From CAZCVI01 sp964502145 (GTDB lineage: Bacteria; Acidobacteriota; Aminicenantia; UBA2199), in assembly GCA_964502145.1 (NCBI GenBank), contig CAZCVI010000021.1, positions 26,710 to 90,709 of the forward strand: a stretch of DNA of 64,000 nt, read 5' to 3'. This document shows positions 7,722-16,305 of the stretch, in pieces; position 1 is the stretch's first letter; each line of letters starts with the position of its first letter. The notes under the pieces were generated by a model that saw only the letters and a list, made by a program, of their open reading frames with translations, was not told the origin of the DNA and made no database searches. Position numbers and translations under genes: made by a program.

Positions 7722-8804
7722 TTAAAGACTTTTGGTCATTACCTTGGAACGGAAAGTGAAATTTTGCAATGATAACCGGGACATGTCTTCGCCGCTGGTT
7801 TTGGACTCATAATCGAGATCATAGAGCATCTGCACTATGTGCAACAACTTCTTGTTGGTAAAACCACGGGCAGTCTGGATAAACTTGTTCAAAAAATAAG
7901 AATTCTGGCCCAATAACCGCCCCACTTCAGGCACGGGATAGTTGCGTTTCAATAAAAATTTGGCAATATAAATCTTGTTGTAATGGGTGACCAAGGTTCC
8001 AATAATCAAGGCGGCCTTGGTGCCGTTCATGAACAGATACCGTAATATACGGAGATACTTGGCGGTATCTTCGGCTTCAATGGCATCGGTCAAATCCCAG
8101 ATGGAATGCGCTTCAACACCGGTGATGATTTGATCGATATCCTCGGAATCAATACTCTTCCCACCCGACACATCGGCCACTTCCAGTTTGGGTAATTGAT
8201 GCAGCACGGAGATATAATCCTCTTCTTTCATCTCGACAATCTTATCCAAGGCATTGGCGGTAATAGTCTTGCCAATATCTTTTAAATGACGGGTGATGTA
8301 CCGCTTAAATTCAATCTCGGAGATGCGATCCAAATCCACATTGTAACAGTTGGGCGAACTGAGTTCCTTGGTAAATTTGTCGATCTTTTCTTTCTTTAAC
8401 TGCTTGTATTCATCCTTGGTAGTATTAAAAGAGAAATAAATAATCAACACCGTATTGAGATTGGGTTTCTTCAGATAATCTTCTAACAACCCCTTGTCGT
8501 ATTTGGCCAGCGTGACTTTCTTCTCATCACGGATAGTCACAACCAGGACCTTTCTGGATTGCATAAAAAAACTGGAAGATTTGACCTCGCTGATAATTTC
8601 TTCCCAATTGCACTCATCGTACTCGGGATCAAAATAATACCGGCGATAATTAAAATCGGAAATCTCTTCGAGAAAATTGGCCTTGAAGGTTTTGATAATC
8701 TTTTCACCTAAAAACTCATTAAAGCCGGAAAGAATCACCACGGGAAAGGAACCATCCTTTTTTTGGATCTGGGTTAAGAAATCAATAAACGACGTGTCTG
8801 GCAT
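7722..8804 (-). CDS. holA: DNA polymerase III delta subunit
   Basis: 360 residues matching HolA layout: an N-terminal AAA-like fold without Walker motifs (FPVVILSGFNEFLGEKIIKTF, SSFFMQSRKVLVVTIRDEKK), a middle EAHSIWDLTDAIEAEDTAKYLRIL segment, and the C-terminal collar helices (LLHIVQMLYDLDYESKTSG). HolA opens the beta clamp in the clamp-loader complex. It is the third gene of a minus-strand leuS-lptE-holA run, an order widely conserved in diderms, 9 bp after lptE. Confidence 0.9.
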   Translation of the reverse strand: MPDTSFIDFLTQIQKKDGSFPVVILSGFNEFLGEKIIKTFKANFLEEISDFNYRRYYFDPEYDECNWEEIISEVKSSSFFMQSRKVLVVTIRDEKKVTLAKYDKGLLEDYLKKPNLNTVLIIYFSFNTTKDEYKQLKKEKIDKFTKELSSPNCYNVDLDRISEIEFKRYITRHLKDIGKTITANALDKIVEMKEEDYISVLHQLPKLEVADVSGGKSIDSEDIDQIITGVEAHSIWDLTDAIEAEDTAKYLRILRYLFMNGTKAALIIGTLVTHYNKIYIAKFLLKRNYPVPEVGRLLGQNSYFLNKFIQTARGFTNKKLLHIVQMLYDLDYESKTSGEDMSRLSLQNFTFRSKVMTKSL

Positions 8805-8813
8805 GGGGGCTTC

Positions 8814-9353
8814 TTAAAAGTTCTCCATTATAGTAGTCACGACACTGGCCGCGAATTTTTCAGCTATTTTTTGCAGGGTATCGGTTTGCTGGGAAAAAAA
8901 ATCATCTTGAAATTGGGAAGCGTTTTCCAAAGAATAAGAATCGGTAAAATTGATATCGCTCTCCTCGAAAATAACCTGATTGTTCTGCAAATTGATGAAG
9001 CGGACATTGGCAGAAATAGTAATCCTGTAGAGATTGGCCATAGAATCCTCGGAATAGGAGATGGGCACAACCGTAAAACTGCTAATCGTGCCTTCCAATA
9101 CGGAATCGGCCTGATCGACGCGGTCAACTATTCTCAACTTGCTCCGCTTGATAAATTCTTCCTTGACTGCAAAGGTAATAAACTGATCAGCCTGGAAGCG
9201 AGTGGTTTTGTTCTGGAAATCAGGAATCGCAATGGTGCGGATTTCGGGGGGAATTTGATTGGAAAATCCAGATAACCGATACCCACAACCCGTAAACAAA
9301 GCCATACAGAAGCCCAATAGTACCAACAGTGATAACATTTTATATTTATTCAT
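8814..9353 (-). CDS. lptE: LPS-assembly lipoprotein LptE
   Basis: 179 residues with a lipoprotein signal (ALFTGC, Cys23) followed by GYRLSG and the IRTIAIPDFQNKTTR motif typical of LptE/DUF4136-like folds. LptE plugs the LptD barrel that places lipopolysaccharide in the outer leaflet. Its position between leuS and holA is the classical one. This gene is good evidence for a lipopolysaccharide-bearing outer membrane. A 16-bp tandem duplication (CATGTTTATTTCTTCT twice) precedes it at about 9352-9383. Confidence 0.88.
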   Translation of the reverse strand: MNKYKMLSLLVLLGFCMALFTGCGYRLSGFSNQIPPEIRTIAIPDFQNKTTRFQADQFITFAVKEEFIKRSKLRIVDRVDQADSVLEGTISSFTVVPISYSEDSMANLYRITISANVRFINLQNNQVIFEESDINFTDSYSLENASQFQDDFFSQQTDTLQKIAEKFAASVVTTIMENF

Positions 9354-9388
9354 GTTTATTTCTTCTCATGTTTATTTCTTCTTTTTTT

Positions 9389-11866
9389 CTACTTGATAAC
9401 GATACTGAGCATCTTGTTCTTGACAAAGATGCTTTTAATGATCTGTTTGCCCGCGATGTGAACCTTGACCTTTTCGGATTGTAGGGCCATTTGGTTTACT
9501 TCTTCCTCTGTCGCATCCAGAGCCACGTAAATCTTATCTCTGATCTTGCCATTCACCTGGATCATGACATTGACACTATCTTCAATAATATACGCTGGAT
9601 CGTATTCCGGCCACTGGGTTAGTTCTATAAAACCGGTATGACCAGACATCTGCCACAATTCATTGGAAAAATGCGGGGTGAATGGGCCGATGAGCTTTAT
9701 CATGGTGTGAAAGCCATAAGCCAATAACGCGGGATTACTGGCACTTAATGTTTCTCTGGCCCCATTAAAATCATTGAAAAATTCCATCAGCGCCGCTATG
9801 GCAGTATTCAAATGGAAACGTAACTCAATATCCTCCGTGACTTTTTTGATGGTTTGGTTCAGTTTGATATAGATTTTTTTCGCTTCTTCATCTGTTATAG
9901 TGATAGTCGCTGGAGTAATATCTTTATGAAGGATAATGTCTTCCTTGGACGCGAGGAAGAGGTTCCAGATACGTAATAGGAACCGATGGCATCCTTCCAC
10001 ACCTTTATCGTTCCATTCGAGGCCTTTTTCAGGTGGTGCAGCAAACAGAATAAAGAGGCGGGTCGTATCCGCGCCGAATTCAGCAATCATCGTGTCCGGG
10101 TCCACCACATTTCCCTTGGATTTAGACATGGCACTGCCACCGAGGGAAACCATGCCCTGGGTCAAGAGGTGCGGGAAGGGTTCGGACAGATTCGTCCAGC
10201 CAAAGTCGCGGAATACCTTGGTAAAGAACCGGGCATATATCAAATGGAGAATTGCATGTTCCACGCCGCCAATATACAGGTCCGGCGGCATCCATAATTT
10301 TGCCTCTTTCACGTCAAAAGGAGCTTGATTACTGGGCCCAGCATAACGGAAAAAGTACCAGGACGAATCAAAAAAGGTATCCATGGTATCGGTTTCGCGT
10401 CGGGCCGATGCGCCACATTTAGGACAAGTCGTTTTAAAGAAAGATTCATCCTTTGCCAAGGGCGAGCCACTTTCAGCAGAGAAATTTTCAACCCTGGGTA
10501 AACGCACCGGTAAATTTTCCACAGCTTCAGGAACAATACCGCAGGTATCGCAGTAGATCATGGGAATAGGTGTGCCCCAGTATCGTTGTCGTGAAACACC
10601 CCAATCACGCAGACGAAAAATAGTGGTCAGTTCGCCGATGCCTTTTTGTTTGAGGAGTTCATCCATCTTTTGAATCGCTTCTTCTGAGGAGAGGCCAGTA
10701 TAAGGACCAGAATTTACCAGGTAACCGTAAGCCGAGAAAACGTCATCCACTGCTTCGTTATAATTGTTGACTTTTTCGGGACTTTCCACGATAACCCGGC
10801 GAATCGGGATGTTGTATTTCTGTGCGAATTCAAAATCGCGGGTATCATGCGCGGGAACAGACATGATCGCCCCAGTGCCATATCCCATCAACACAAAATT
10901 GGCCAGCCAGATCGGAGTTTTTTCGCCACTAAACGGATTAATCGCATATTTGCCAGTAAAGAAGCCTTTTTTCTCCGTTAATTCGCGGGACGCTTTATTT
11001 TCAAACTCCACTTCTTTGATAAATGTGTCAATCGCTTCTTTTTGCGGGTGGTCTTTAATTAATTCTTCCACCATCGGGTGTTTTACCGAGAGAGCAAAGA
11101 AGGTCGCGCCAAAGATAGTGTCCAGTCGGGTCGTAAAGATTTCGATTTCTTTGTCCAAGCCATCTACCTTGAACGTAACACTGGCCCCTTTACTTTTTCC
11201 GATCCAGTTTTTTTGCATCAGTAAGACTTTGGCCGGCCATTTACTTAAATCGTCGTGGGCAGTGACCAGTTCGTCCGCGTAGTCGGTTATTTTTAGGAAC
11301 CATTGGTTCAGCAGTTTGGAATCCACCTGGGATTCGCAACGCCAGCATTGGCCATCCACGACTTGTTCGTTAGCCAAAACAGTATTGCACGAAGAGCACC
11401 AGTTCACTTCCGATTCTTTCTTGTATACCAGACCTTTTTCGAACATTTTTATGAAGATCAATTGGTTCCAGTGATAGTATTCAGGCAGACACGTGGCCAA
11501 TTCCCTGTCCCAGTCGTACCAGAGTCCCATTCGTTTCAATTGGTTTTTCATGACTTGGATATTACTGAGCGTCCACGTTTCCGGGTGCGTTTTATGTTTG
11601 ATCGCCGCGTTTTCCGCAGGCATGCCCAGCGCGTCCCAACCAATGGGATGCAACACATTAAAGCCTTTCATCTTTTTGAAACGCGTGATCACATCACCGA
11701 TCGAATAGTTGCGCACATGCCCCATATGCAGTCTACCCGAAGGATAGGGGAACATCTCCAAGCAGTAAAATTTCTCTTTGGCCAAATCGAAATCCGCTTT
11801 GAACGTCTTCTGCTGATCCCATAATTTCTGCCACTTCTCTTCAATTGCGATAAAATCGTAAGTCAT
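9389..11866 (-). CDS. leuS: Leucyl-tRNA synthetase
   Basis: 825 residues, full length for bacterial LeuRS. In order: PYPSGRLHMGHVRNYSIGD (HIGH-class motif as HMGH), a zinc-like CSSCNTVLANEQVVDGQCWRC cluster in two halves, the CP1 editing domain with TRLDTIFGATF and the GTGAIMSVPAHD strand, a second Cys pair in CPKCGASARR, AMSKSKGN (the KMSKS loop, with Ala for Lys at the first position), and the C-terminal anticodon and tRNA-binding domains. The minus-strand promoter region (11867-11945) contains a TATAAT box and short direct repeats. It is the first gene of leuS-lptE-holA. Confidence 0.97.
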   Translation of the reverse strand: MTYDFIAIEEKWQKLWDQQKTFKADFDLAKEKFYCLEMFPYPSGRLHMGHVRNYSIGDVITRFKKMKGFNVLHPIGWDALGMPAENAAIKHKTHPETWTLSNIQVMKNQLKRMGLWYDWDRELATCLPEYYHWNQLIFIKMFEKGLVYKKESEVNWCSSCNTVLANEQVVDGQCWRCESQVDSKLLNQWFLKITDYADELVTAHDDLSKWPAKVLLMQKNWIGKSKGASVTFKVDGLDKEIEIFTTRLDTIFGATFFALSVKHPMVEELIKDHPQKEAIDTFIKEVEFENKASRELTEKKGFFTGKYAINPFSGEKTPIWLANFVLMGYGTGAIMSVPAHDTRDFEFAQKYNIPIRRVIVESPEKVNNYNEAVDDVFSAYGYLVNSGPYTGLSSEEAIQKMDELLKQKGIGELTTIFRLRDWGVSRQRYWGTPIPMIYCDTCGIVPEAVENLPVRLPRVENFSAESGSPLAKDESFFKTTCPKCGASARRETDTMDTFFDSSWYFFRYAGPSNQAPFDVKEAKLWMPPDLYIGGVEHAILHLIYARFFTKVFRDFGWTNLSEPFPHLLTQGMVSLGGSAMSKSKGNVVDPDTMIAEFGADTTRLFILFAAPPEKGLEWNDKGVEGCHRFLLRIWNLFLASKEDIILHKDITPATITITDEEAKKIYIKLNQTIKKVTEDIELRFHLNTAIAALMEFFNDFNGARETLSASNPALLAYGFHTMIKLIGPFTPHFSNELWQMSGHTGFIELTQWPEYDPAYIIEDSVNVMIQVNGKIRDKIYVALDATEEEVNQMALQSEKVKVHIAGKQIIKSIFVKNKMLSIVIK

Positions 11867-12087
11867 AATTATTGCTCCACTAGGATATTGAACTTATTAT
11901 CAAACTTATTATAGAACTTATATTATACTCCAAACTCCCGTTCCATTCAAATAAAAAATGCCCAAGGCAGAAATTCTTATTGGACTTGCGCTGGGACTGG
12001 GATCAAAATTGTGGAAAAAAAAGGATAGGTCTTGTTTTTTTTTAAAAAAAATATTAATATAGAGTATACATAAATGCAGGTGATAAA

Positions 12088-12642
12088 ATGAGAGACATAA
12101 ATGAGTTAATCGCTAAATTGCGGATTGAAATTGTCAAGGAAGACCGGGACGCAGCGTTCCGGGAAGTGATGAAAGAGATCGAGGCCTTTTATACAGAGAA
12201 CCTCTTTCTGGAACCTTATTCAGTGGGAATATTCTTGGTCAACGATGAGCGGACCGTGCTTTCTTTTGCTTGTCCGGCTTACTTGGTCAATTCAGGGATG
12301 ATACCAGTCAGTTCTACCGAGGCCTTTACCGCCAGTATTTACAGGACTGGCAGAGGCGTCATAGAGAATAATCTCCAACAGCAGAAACATCTGGCTATTT
12401 TTGAGGTCATTCGGACTCCCGAAGGCAAGTACCTACCCATCTTCAAAATGATGGGGGCCTTAATTGCTGTTGAAAACGATAAAATCGGAGTTATTGAAAT
12501 TTCGCGACGTTCCATAGACCCAAAGGATCAGGGTGATGATTTTACCGATACTGATTTACAGTTCCTGGATAAAACCATTAAAATTTTCGCGCCTTATATC
12601 AAGCGCGTTTTACCGCCCAATTTCCGTGGCAAGATAAGTTAA
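12088..12642 (+). CDS. GAF-like domain protein
   Basis: 184 residues. A helical lead (residues 1-35) is followed by GAF-like strands: YSVGIFLVNDERTVLSFACP, IYRTGRGVIENNLQQQ and MMGALIAVENDKIGVIEISRR, the last resembling the common GAF ending in which an auxiliary statement about a better match precedes a helix. No effector domain is present, so ligand and output are unknown. AGGTGA is a good ribosome-binding site. pyrE follows closely, possibly in one operon. Confidence 0.55.
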   Translation: MRDINELIAKLRIEIVKEDRDAAFREVMKEIEAFYTENLFLEPYSVGIFLVNDERTVLSFACPAYLVNSGMIPVSSTEAFTASIYRTGRGVIENNLQQQKHLAIFEVIRTPEGKYLPIFKMMGALIAVENDKIGVIEISRRSIDPKDQGDDFTDTDLQFLDKTIKIFAPYIKRVLPPNFRGKIS

Positions 12643-12713
12643 GGTTTGGATTGTCAAAGGCTCAGAAACAATCATATGAAATCGAAGAGGCTTTATTAAA
12701 ACAAGAGTATACC

Positions 12714-13253
12714 ATGACTGATAAAGAACGTTTGAAAGAAATACTGTTGGAAAAATCAGTGATTACTGGCCGGGAGTTCAAGTTGGCGTCTGGCAGGACA
12801 AGTGATTTTTATGTTGATGCCCGGGTCACTACCCTTCATCCAGAAGGCGCGTATTTATGCGGGAAAATCTTCCTGGAGATGTTAAAAGAGTTTAAAGTTG
12901 ATGCAGTGGGCGGTTATTCCATCGGCGCCGACCCGATTGTCACTGCTATTGCAGTACACAGTCACATGGCTGGGCGTCCATTACCCGCTTTTATCATCCG
13001 CAAAGAAGAGAAATCCCACGGCACTGGCAAAGTGATCGAAGGTAATTTCCCCGAGCATGCGAACGTCGCCATTTTTGATGATGTAGTCACTTCTGGTGGT
13101 TCCATTTTAAAAGGAGCCGCGCAAGTAGAGAAGCAGGGTGGCCATGTAGTTGTGATCATGTCCGTGATTGACCGCGAAGAAGGCGGCAAAGAAATCATCG
13201 AAGCCGGTGGTTATAAATTACTCTCTATCTTCACCAAAAAAGACCTGCTTTAA
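12714..13253 (+). CDS. pyrE: Orotate phosphoribosyltransferase
   Basis: 179 residues from MTDKERLKEILLEKSV, the usual start of this PyrE subgroup. It continues with FKLASGRTSDFYVDAR, the IIRKEEKSHGTGK loop and the PRPP-binding motif VAIFDDVVTSGGS. It transfers phosphoribose from PRPP to orotate to make orotidylate in pyrimidine synthesis. A TTG at 12651 opens the same frame and has a weak TAAGG upstream, so a 200-residue form cannot be excluded. I prefer 12714 because the extra residues have no place in the family alignment. Confidence 0.92.
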   Translation: MTDKERLKEILLEKSVITGREFKLASGRTSDFYVDARVTTLHPEGAYLCGKIFLEMLKEFKVDAVGGYSIGADPIVTAIAVHSHMAGRPLPAFIIRKEEKSHGTGKVIEGNFPEHANVAIFDDVVTSGGSILKGAAQVEKQGGHVVVIMSVIDREEGGKEIIEAGGYKLLSIFTKKDLL

Positions 13254-13274
13254 CCGGTTATCAGGAGACAATCT

Positions 13275-14201
13275 ATGCTGACTTACGTGGTTGGCGATTT
13301 ATTTCGCTCACCTGCCCATGTATTGGTGAATACAGTCAATACCGTGGGTGTGATGGGCAAAGGGATCGCCAAAACATTCAAACAGATATACCCGGAAATG
13401 TTTGAAAAGTACCGGCAGCTTTGTGAAACCGGGGCACTCACCGTTGGAAAGCTTTGGATTTATAAAACACCGAATAAATGGATTCTAAATTTCCCAACGA
13501 AAACCACTTGGCGTCAACCCTCCAGACTGGAATATATTGAGCAGGGTTTGAGTGCTTTTTTAAAAGCGTATGCAGATCGGGGTGTTACCAGTATTGCCTT
13601 TCCTGCGCTGGGATGTGGAAACGGCGAATTAGATTGGGAGAATCAGGTTCGTCCTCTGATGGAACAATACTTAAAACCCCTTCCCATTGATATTTTTATC
13701 TATGTCTACCGAAAAAACTCCGGCATTCCTGAGCATAAAAATATTCAAGATATCTCTGGGTGGTTGAGGCAACAACCAGAATTGTTGGGATTTTCTGAAG
13801 TTCAGATAGATTTAAAGAAAATCATTGGTGCGGGAATCCACTTAAAATCCTTTTATGAAGATCAAACATTTTCTGTTCAATGGGTGGAGCAGGAAGAGAG
13901 AATCGCAATCTCGGTTGGACATAACACAGAATTTATCTATTTCGAGGAATTACTTGAATTCTGGAGCTTGATTCGATCGTATGGATTCGGATTCCCCGCT
14001 GTTTTGCCGGCCAGCGTTGCTCCATACAGAACTTATCTGTTGGCTCTTTTTGCCAAACTCCCTTACTGTTATGAAGTGATGGTCAGTAAAAATTATGGTG
14101 CTTTGGGAACATATCAAGCTCGTAGTATTCAGTATATTCCTCAATCCACCTATGCAAATGAACTTTTTAACGGAACACCCGAACACCTGATCGCCGTATG
14201 A
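13275..14201 (+). CDS. darG: DarG-like macro-domain antitoxin (DNA ADP-ribosylglycohydrolase)
   Basis: 308 residues. Residues 1-150 form a macro domain close to DarG: VVGDLFRSPAHVLVNTVNTVG, GVMGKGIAKTFK, NFPTKTTW (Lys76 is where the catalytic lysine of DarG lies) and FPALGCGNGELDW. The C-terminal part (YLLALFAKLPYCYEV, IQYIPQ) matches the DarT-neutralising region of DarG. The enzyme removes ADP-ribose from thymidine in DNA. The gene has an AGGAGA ribosome-binding site, and its stop overlaps the DarT start by 4 bp (ATGA). The antitoxin comes first here, while classical darTG operons have darT first. Confidence 0.85.
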   Translation: MLTYVVGDLFRSPAHVLVNTVNTVGVMGKGIAKTFKQIYPEMFEKYRQLCETGALTVGKLWIYKTPNKWILNFPTKTTWRQPSRLEYIEQGLSAFLKAYADRGVTSIAFPALGCGNGELDWENQVRPLMEQYLKPLPIDIFIYVYRKNSGIPEHKNIQDISGWLRQQPELLGFSEVQIDLKKIIGAGIHLKSFYEDQTFSVQWVEQEERIAISVGHNTEFIYFEELLEFWSLIRSYGFGFPAVLPASVAPYRTYLLALFAKLPYCYEVMVSKNYGALGTYQARSIQYIPQSTYANELFNGTPEHLIAV

Positions 14202-15199
14202 ATCAGTTAAAAATCGGTTCTGAAAAAATACTTCAGCACATTGAAAATTTATCCAATAAAATTGGCTTAGCGGAATCCCAAAGATTCTGGCCACACCATC
14301 TGTTTCATTTCACAGATATTACCAACGCCATAAATATTTTAACGGACGGATATTTATACCCACGGAATCGGCTGAAACATGCAGGAAAATTCTCAACTGA
14401 TATTGCCTGTCCTGATATCATTGATAATACACCCGATAAATGGAAAGATTTTGTCAGGCTTTATTTTAGACCACGAACCCCCATGTTGTATCGTATTGAA
14501 GGCTTTCGCCCAAAAGGAAATCTCCCACTAGGCGCGCATTGCCCTGTTCCCATCTTCTTCCTCTTTGAGGCAAAGAAAATTTTAACTTCTAAGGATACAC
14601 GCTTCAGTAACGGGAACCTCGCGGCAACGGGTGTAGAAGTAGACGATTCTGTCGAGTTCTATTTAAAATTACCTTTTAACAAAATCTATCATGATGTAAG
14701 CCTATTCCAATTTAGTGAAAACGATAAAAATTCGATTAAATTCCATAGGCATGCAGAGATTATTGTTCCCGAAAAATTGGATTTATCCGCCTTGAAATTG
14801 ATTTATTGCCGTTCTCGCGCTGAATTTGAGACATTAATACATTTACTCCCTCCTGAGAAATGGGAGCAATGGAAAAACAAAATAGGTGTAGCTAGACGGA
14901 ATCTTTTATTTTTTTCACAATGGGTTTATGTGGAAAAAGTGAATCTCGATTCATCATCTATTGAATTTTGTTTTAACCCTTCTCGTCTTTCATCCCCTTT
15001 TCATGCCGAAGTATCACTTACAAAAATAGCAAGAAATAAGCTTTGGTCAATGGTGTATCCAGCACTAAACACTGAAGAGCGGTTGAGCGTAGATATTTCA
15101 CACTTGGAACACCCAAATTATTATGCGGTCTCCTTAAAACTAGATGGACATATCGCTTATTCAAGCGTATATAATAAAGAATCCGAAAACGTTTTTTAA
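14198..15199 (+). CDS. darT: DarT-like DNA ADP-ribosyltransferase toxin with C-terminal extension
   Basis: 333 residues. The DarT (DUF4433) core spans about residues 30-200: LFHFTDITNAINIL with His37, VRLYFRPRTPMLY, RFSNGNLAATG, and HRHAEIIVP with Glu187 at the position of the catalytic glutamate. DarT attaches ADP-ribose to thymidine in single-stranded DNA and blocks replication. The last ~130 residues (WVYVEKVNLDSSSIEF onward) extend beyond the usual ~210-residue toxin and match nothing I recognise. Translational coupling to the DarG-like gene upstream supports an active module, probably for phage defence. Confidence 0.78.
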   Translation: MNQLKIGSEKILQHIENLSNKIGLAESQRFWPHHLFHFTDITNAINILTDGYLYPRNRLKHAGKFSTDIACPDIIDNTPDKWKDFVRLYFRPRTPMLYRIEGFRPKGNLPLGAHCPVPIFFLFEAKKILTSKDTRFSNGNLAATGVEVDDSVEFYLKLPFNKIYHDVSLFQFSENDKNSIKFHRHAEIIVPEKLDLSALKLIYCRSRAEFETLIHLLPPEKWEQWKNKIGVARRNLLFFSQWVYVEKVNLDSSSIEFCFNPSRLSSPFHAEVSLTKIARNKLWSMVYPALNTEERLSVDISHLEHPNYYAVSLKLDGHIAYSSVYNKESENVF

Positions 15200-15205
15200 C
15201 TGGTG

Positions 15206-16192
15206 CTATCCCAATTCTTTTATAATTTGTAAGATGCGGTCATGGACGGCGGGGATGGAAGCGAAGATACCACGGTTCTTTGTCAGGGTTGTACCGGTGG
15301 TGAAATCCAATTTATGGCCGTCGACATCTGTTACAATGCCACCCGCTTCTTCAACGATCAAACTGCCTGCCGCATGGTCCCAGATTTTTTCTTTGTAATC
15401 TGGTGTTTCAGGGTGGGGGATGCGCAGGTATATTTCCGCATTGCCACCCGCCACAATCGCGTACTTCACTTGACTGTCCATCTGCACTGGCCGTTGTTCC
15501 ATTTTTAATAACTTCGAGATATGCAACTGCATTTCCATATGACTATGTGCCGACACATAACTTTCAACAAAACGCATCTTGGTCGGGTCAGTGATAGACG
15601 AAACATGAACCCTCTGACTAAACAAATTATCCACATTGATAAGATAGGTTTTTCCCCCTTTCAGCGCCGTAAGAATATAACCCTGGGTAGAAGTTTGTCC
15701 AGGAACTTCCAGATTCGGACAACCCAATATGCCCACTTCCACTTGACCTTCCACAATCAACGCCAAAGCCACTGCAAATTGCTCGCCCCGCAAGAACCCT
15801 TTTGTACCATCAATCGGGTCCAGCGCCCAGAACTTCGTATGAGCAGGTAATTGACACCCCAGATCAATACTGGAGAAGAGGTTTTCCTTATTTATAATAC
15901 AATCAATTGCCGCGTCTTTTTTCAGATAATACAATATCTTATTAAGAATCGCCTGATGCTCCTTTTTTTGGAGTGCAGCCGAACACTCTTCACCGACAAT
16001 CGGAGTATCCGGGAAATAGGTGTTCAAGATACGGCAGACCACAGCCTGGGAAGCAAAATCCGCAATAGTTACCGGGCTTTTGTCTGCTTTTGTGATCGTT
16101 TCCCCGTGGGTTAATTCAGCTTGGATAGTTCTGCAAATGCGCATTGCTTCGATGACCGCGTATTGACCGATTGCTAAATCCTGTTTGTACAT
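15206..16192 (-). CDS. Inositol monophosphatase-family 3'(2'),5'-bisphosphate nucleotidase (CysQ/HAL2 type)
   Basis: About 328 residues. Metal-site motifs of the IMPase superfamily are all present: PIVGEECS, WALDPIDGTKGFLRG and IWDHAAGSLIVEEAGG. The length and the GTKGF variant favour the HAL2 group that hydrolyses 3'-phosphoadenosine 5'-phosphate from sulfate assimilation, rather than plain inositol phosphatases. I use the ATG at 16192, which has GAGGAG 8 nt upstream. The ATG 15 bp earlier would place that ribosome-binding site inside the gene. It is convergent with the darT-like gene, 6 bp away. Confidence 0.85.
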   Translation of the reverse strand: MYKQDLAIGQYAVIEAMRICRTIQAELTHGETITKADKSPVTIADFASQAVVCRILNTYFPDTPIVGEECSAALQKKEHQAILNKILYYLKKDAAIDCIINKENLFSSIDLGCQLPAHTKFWALDPIDGTKGFLRGEQFAVALALIVEGQVEVGILGCPNLEVPGQTSTQGYILTALKGGKTYLINVDNLFSQRVHVSSITDPTKMRFVESYVSAHSHMEMQLHISKLLKMEQRPVQMDSQVKYAIVAGGNAEIYLRIPHPETPDYKEKIWDHAAGSLIVEEAGGIVTDVDGHKLDFTTGTTLTKNRGIFASIPAVHDRILQIIKELG

Positions 16193-16305
16193 AGTGTTGC
16201 TCCTCATTCATTTTCCGGTTAGAAATTGCGATGGAATTTTTTTATATGGAATCTTACCAGTATGTCTTTACGTTATATATTATAAAAAAAAACGGTTGCT
16301 GTCAA

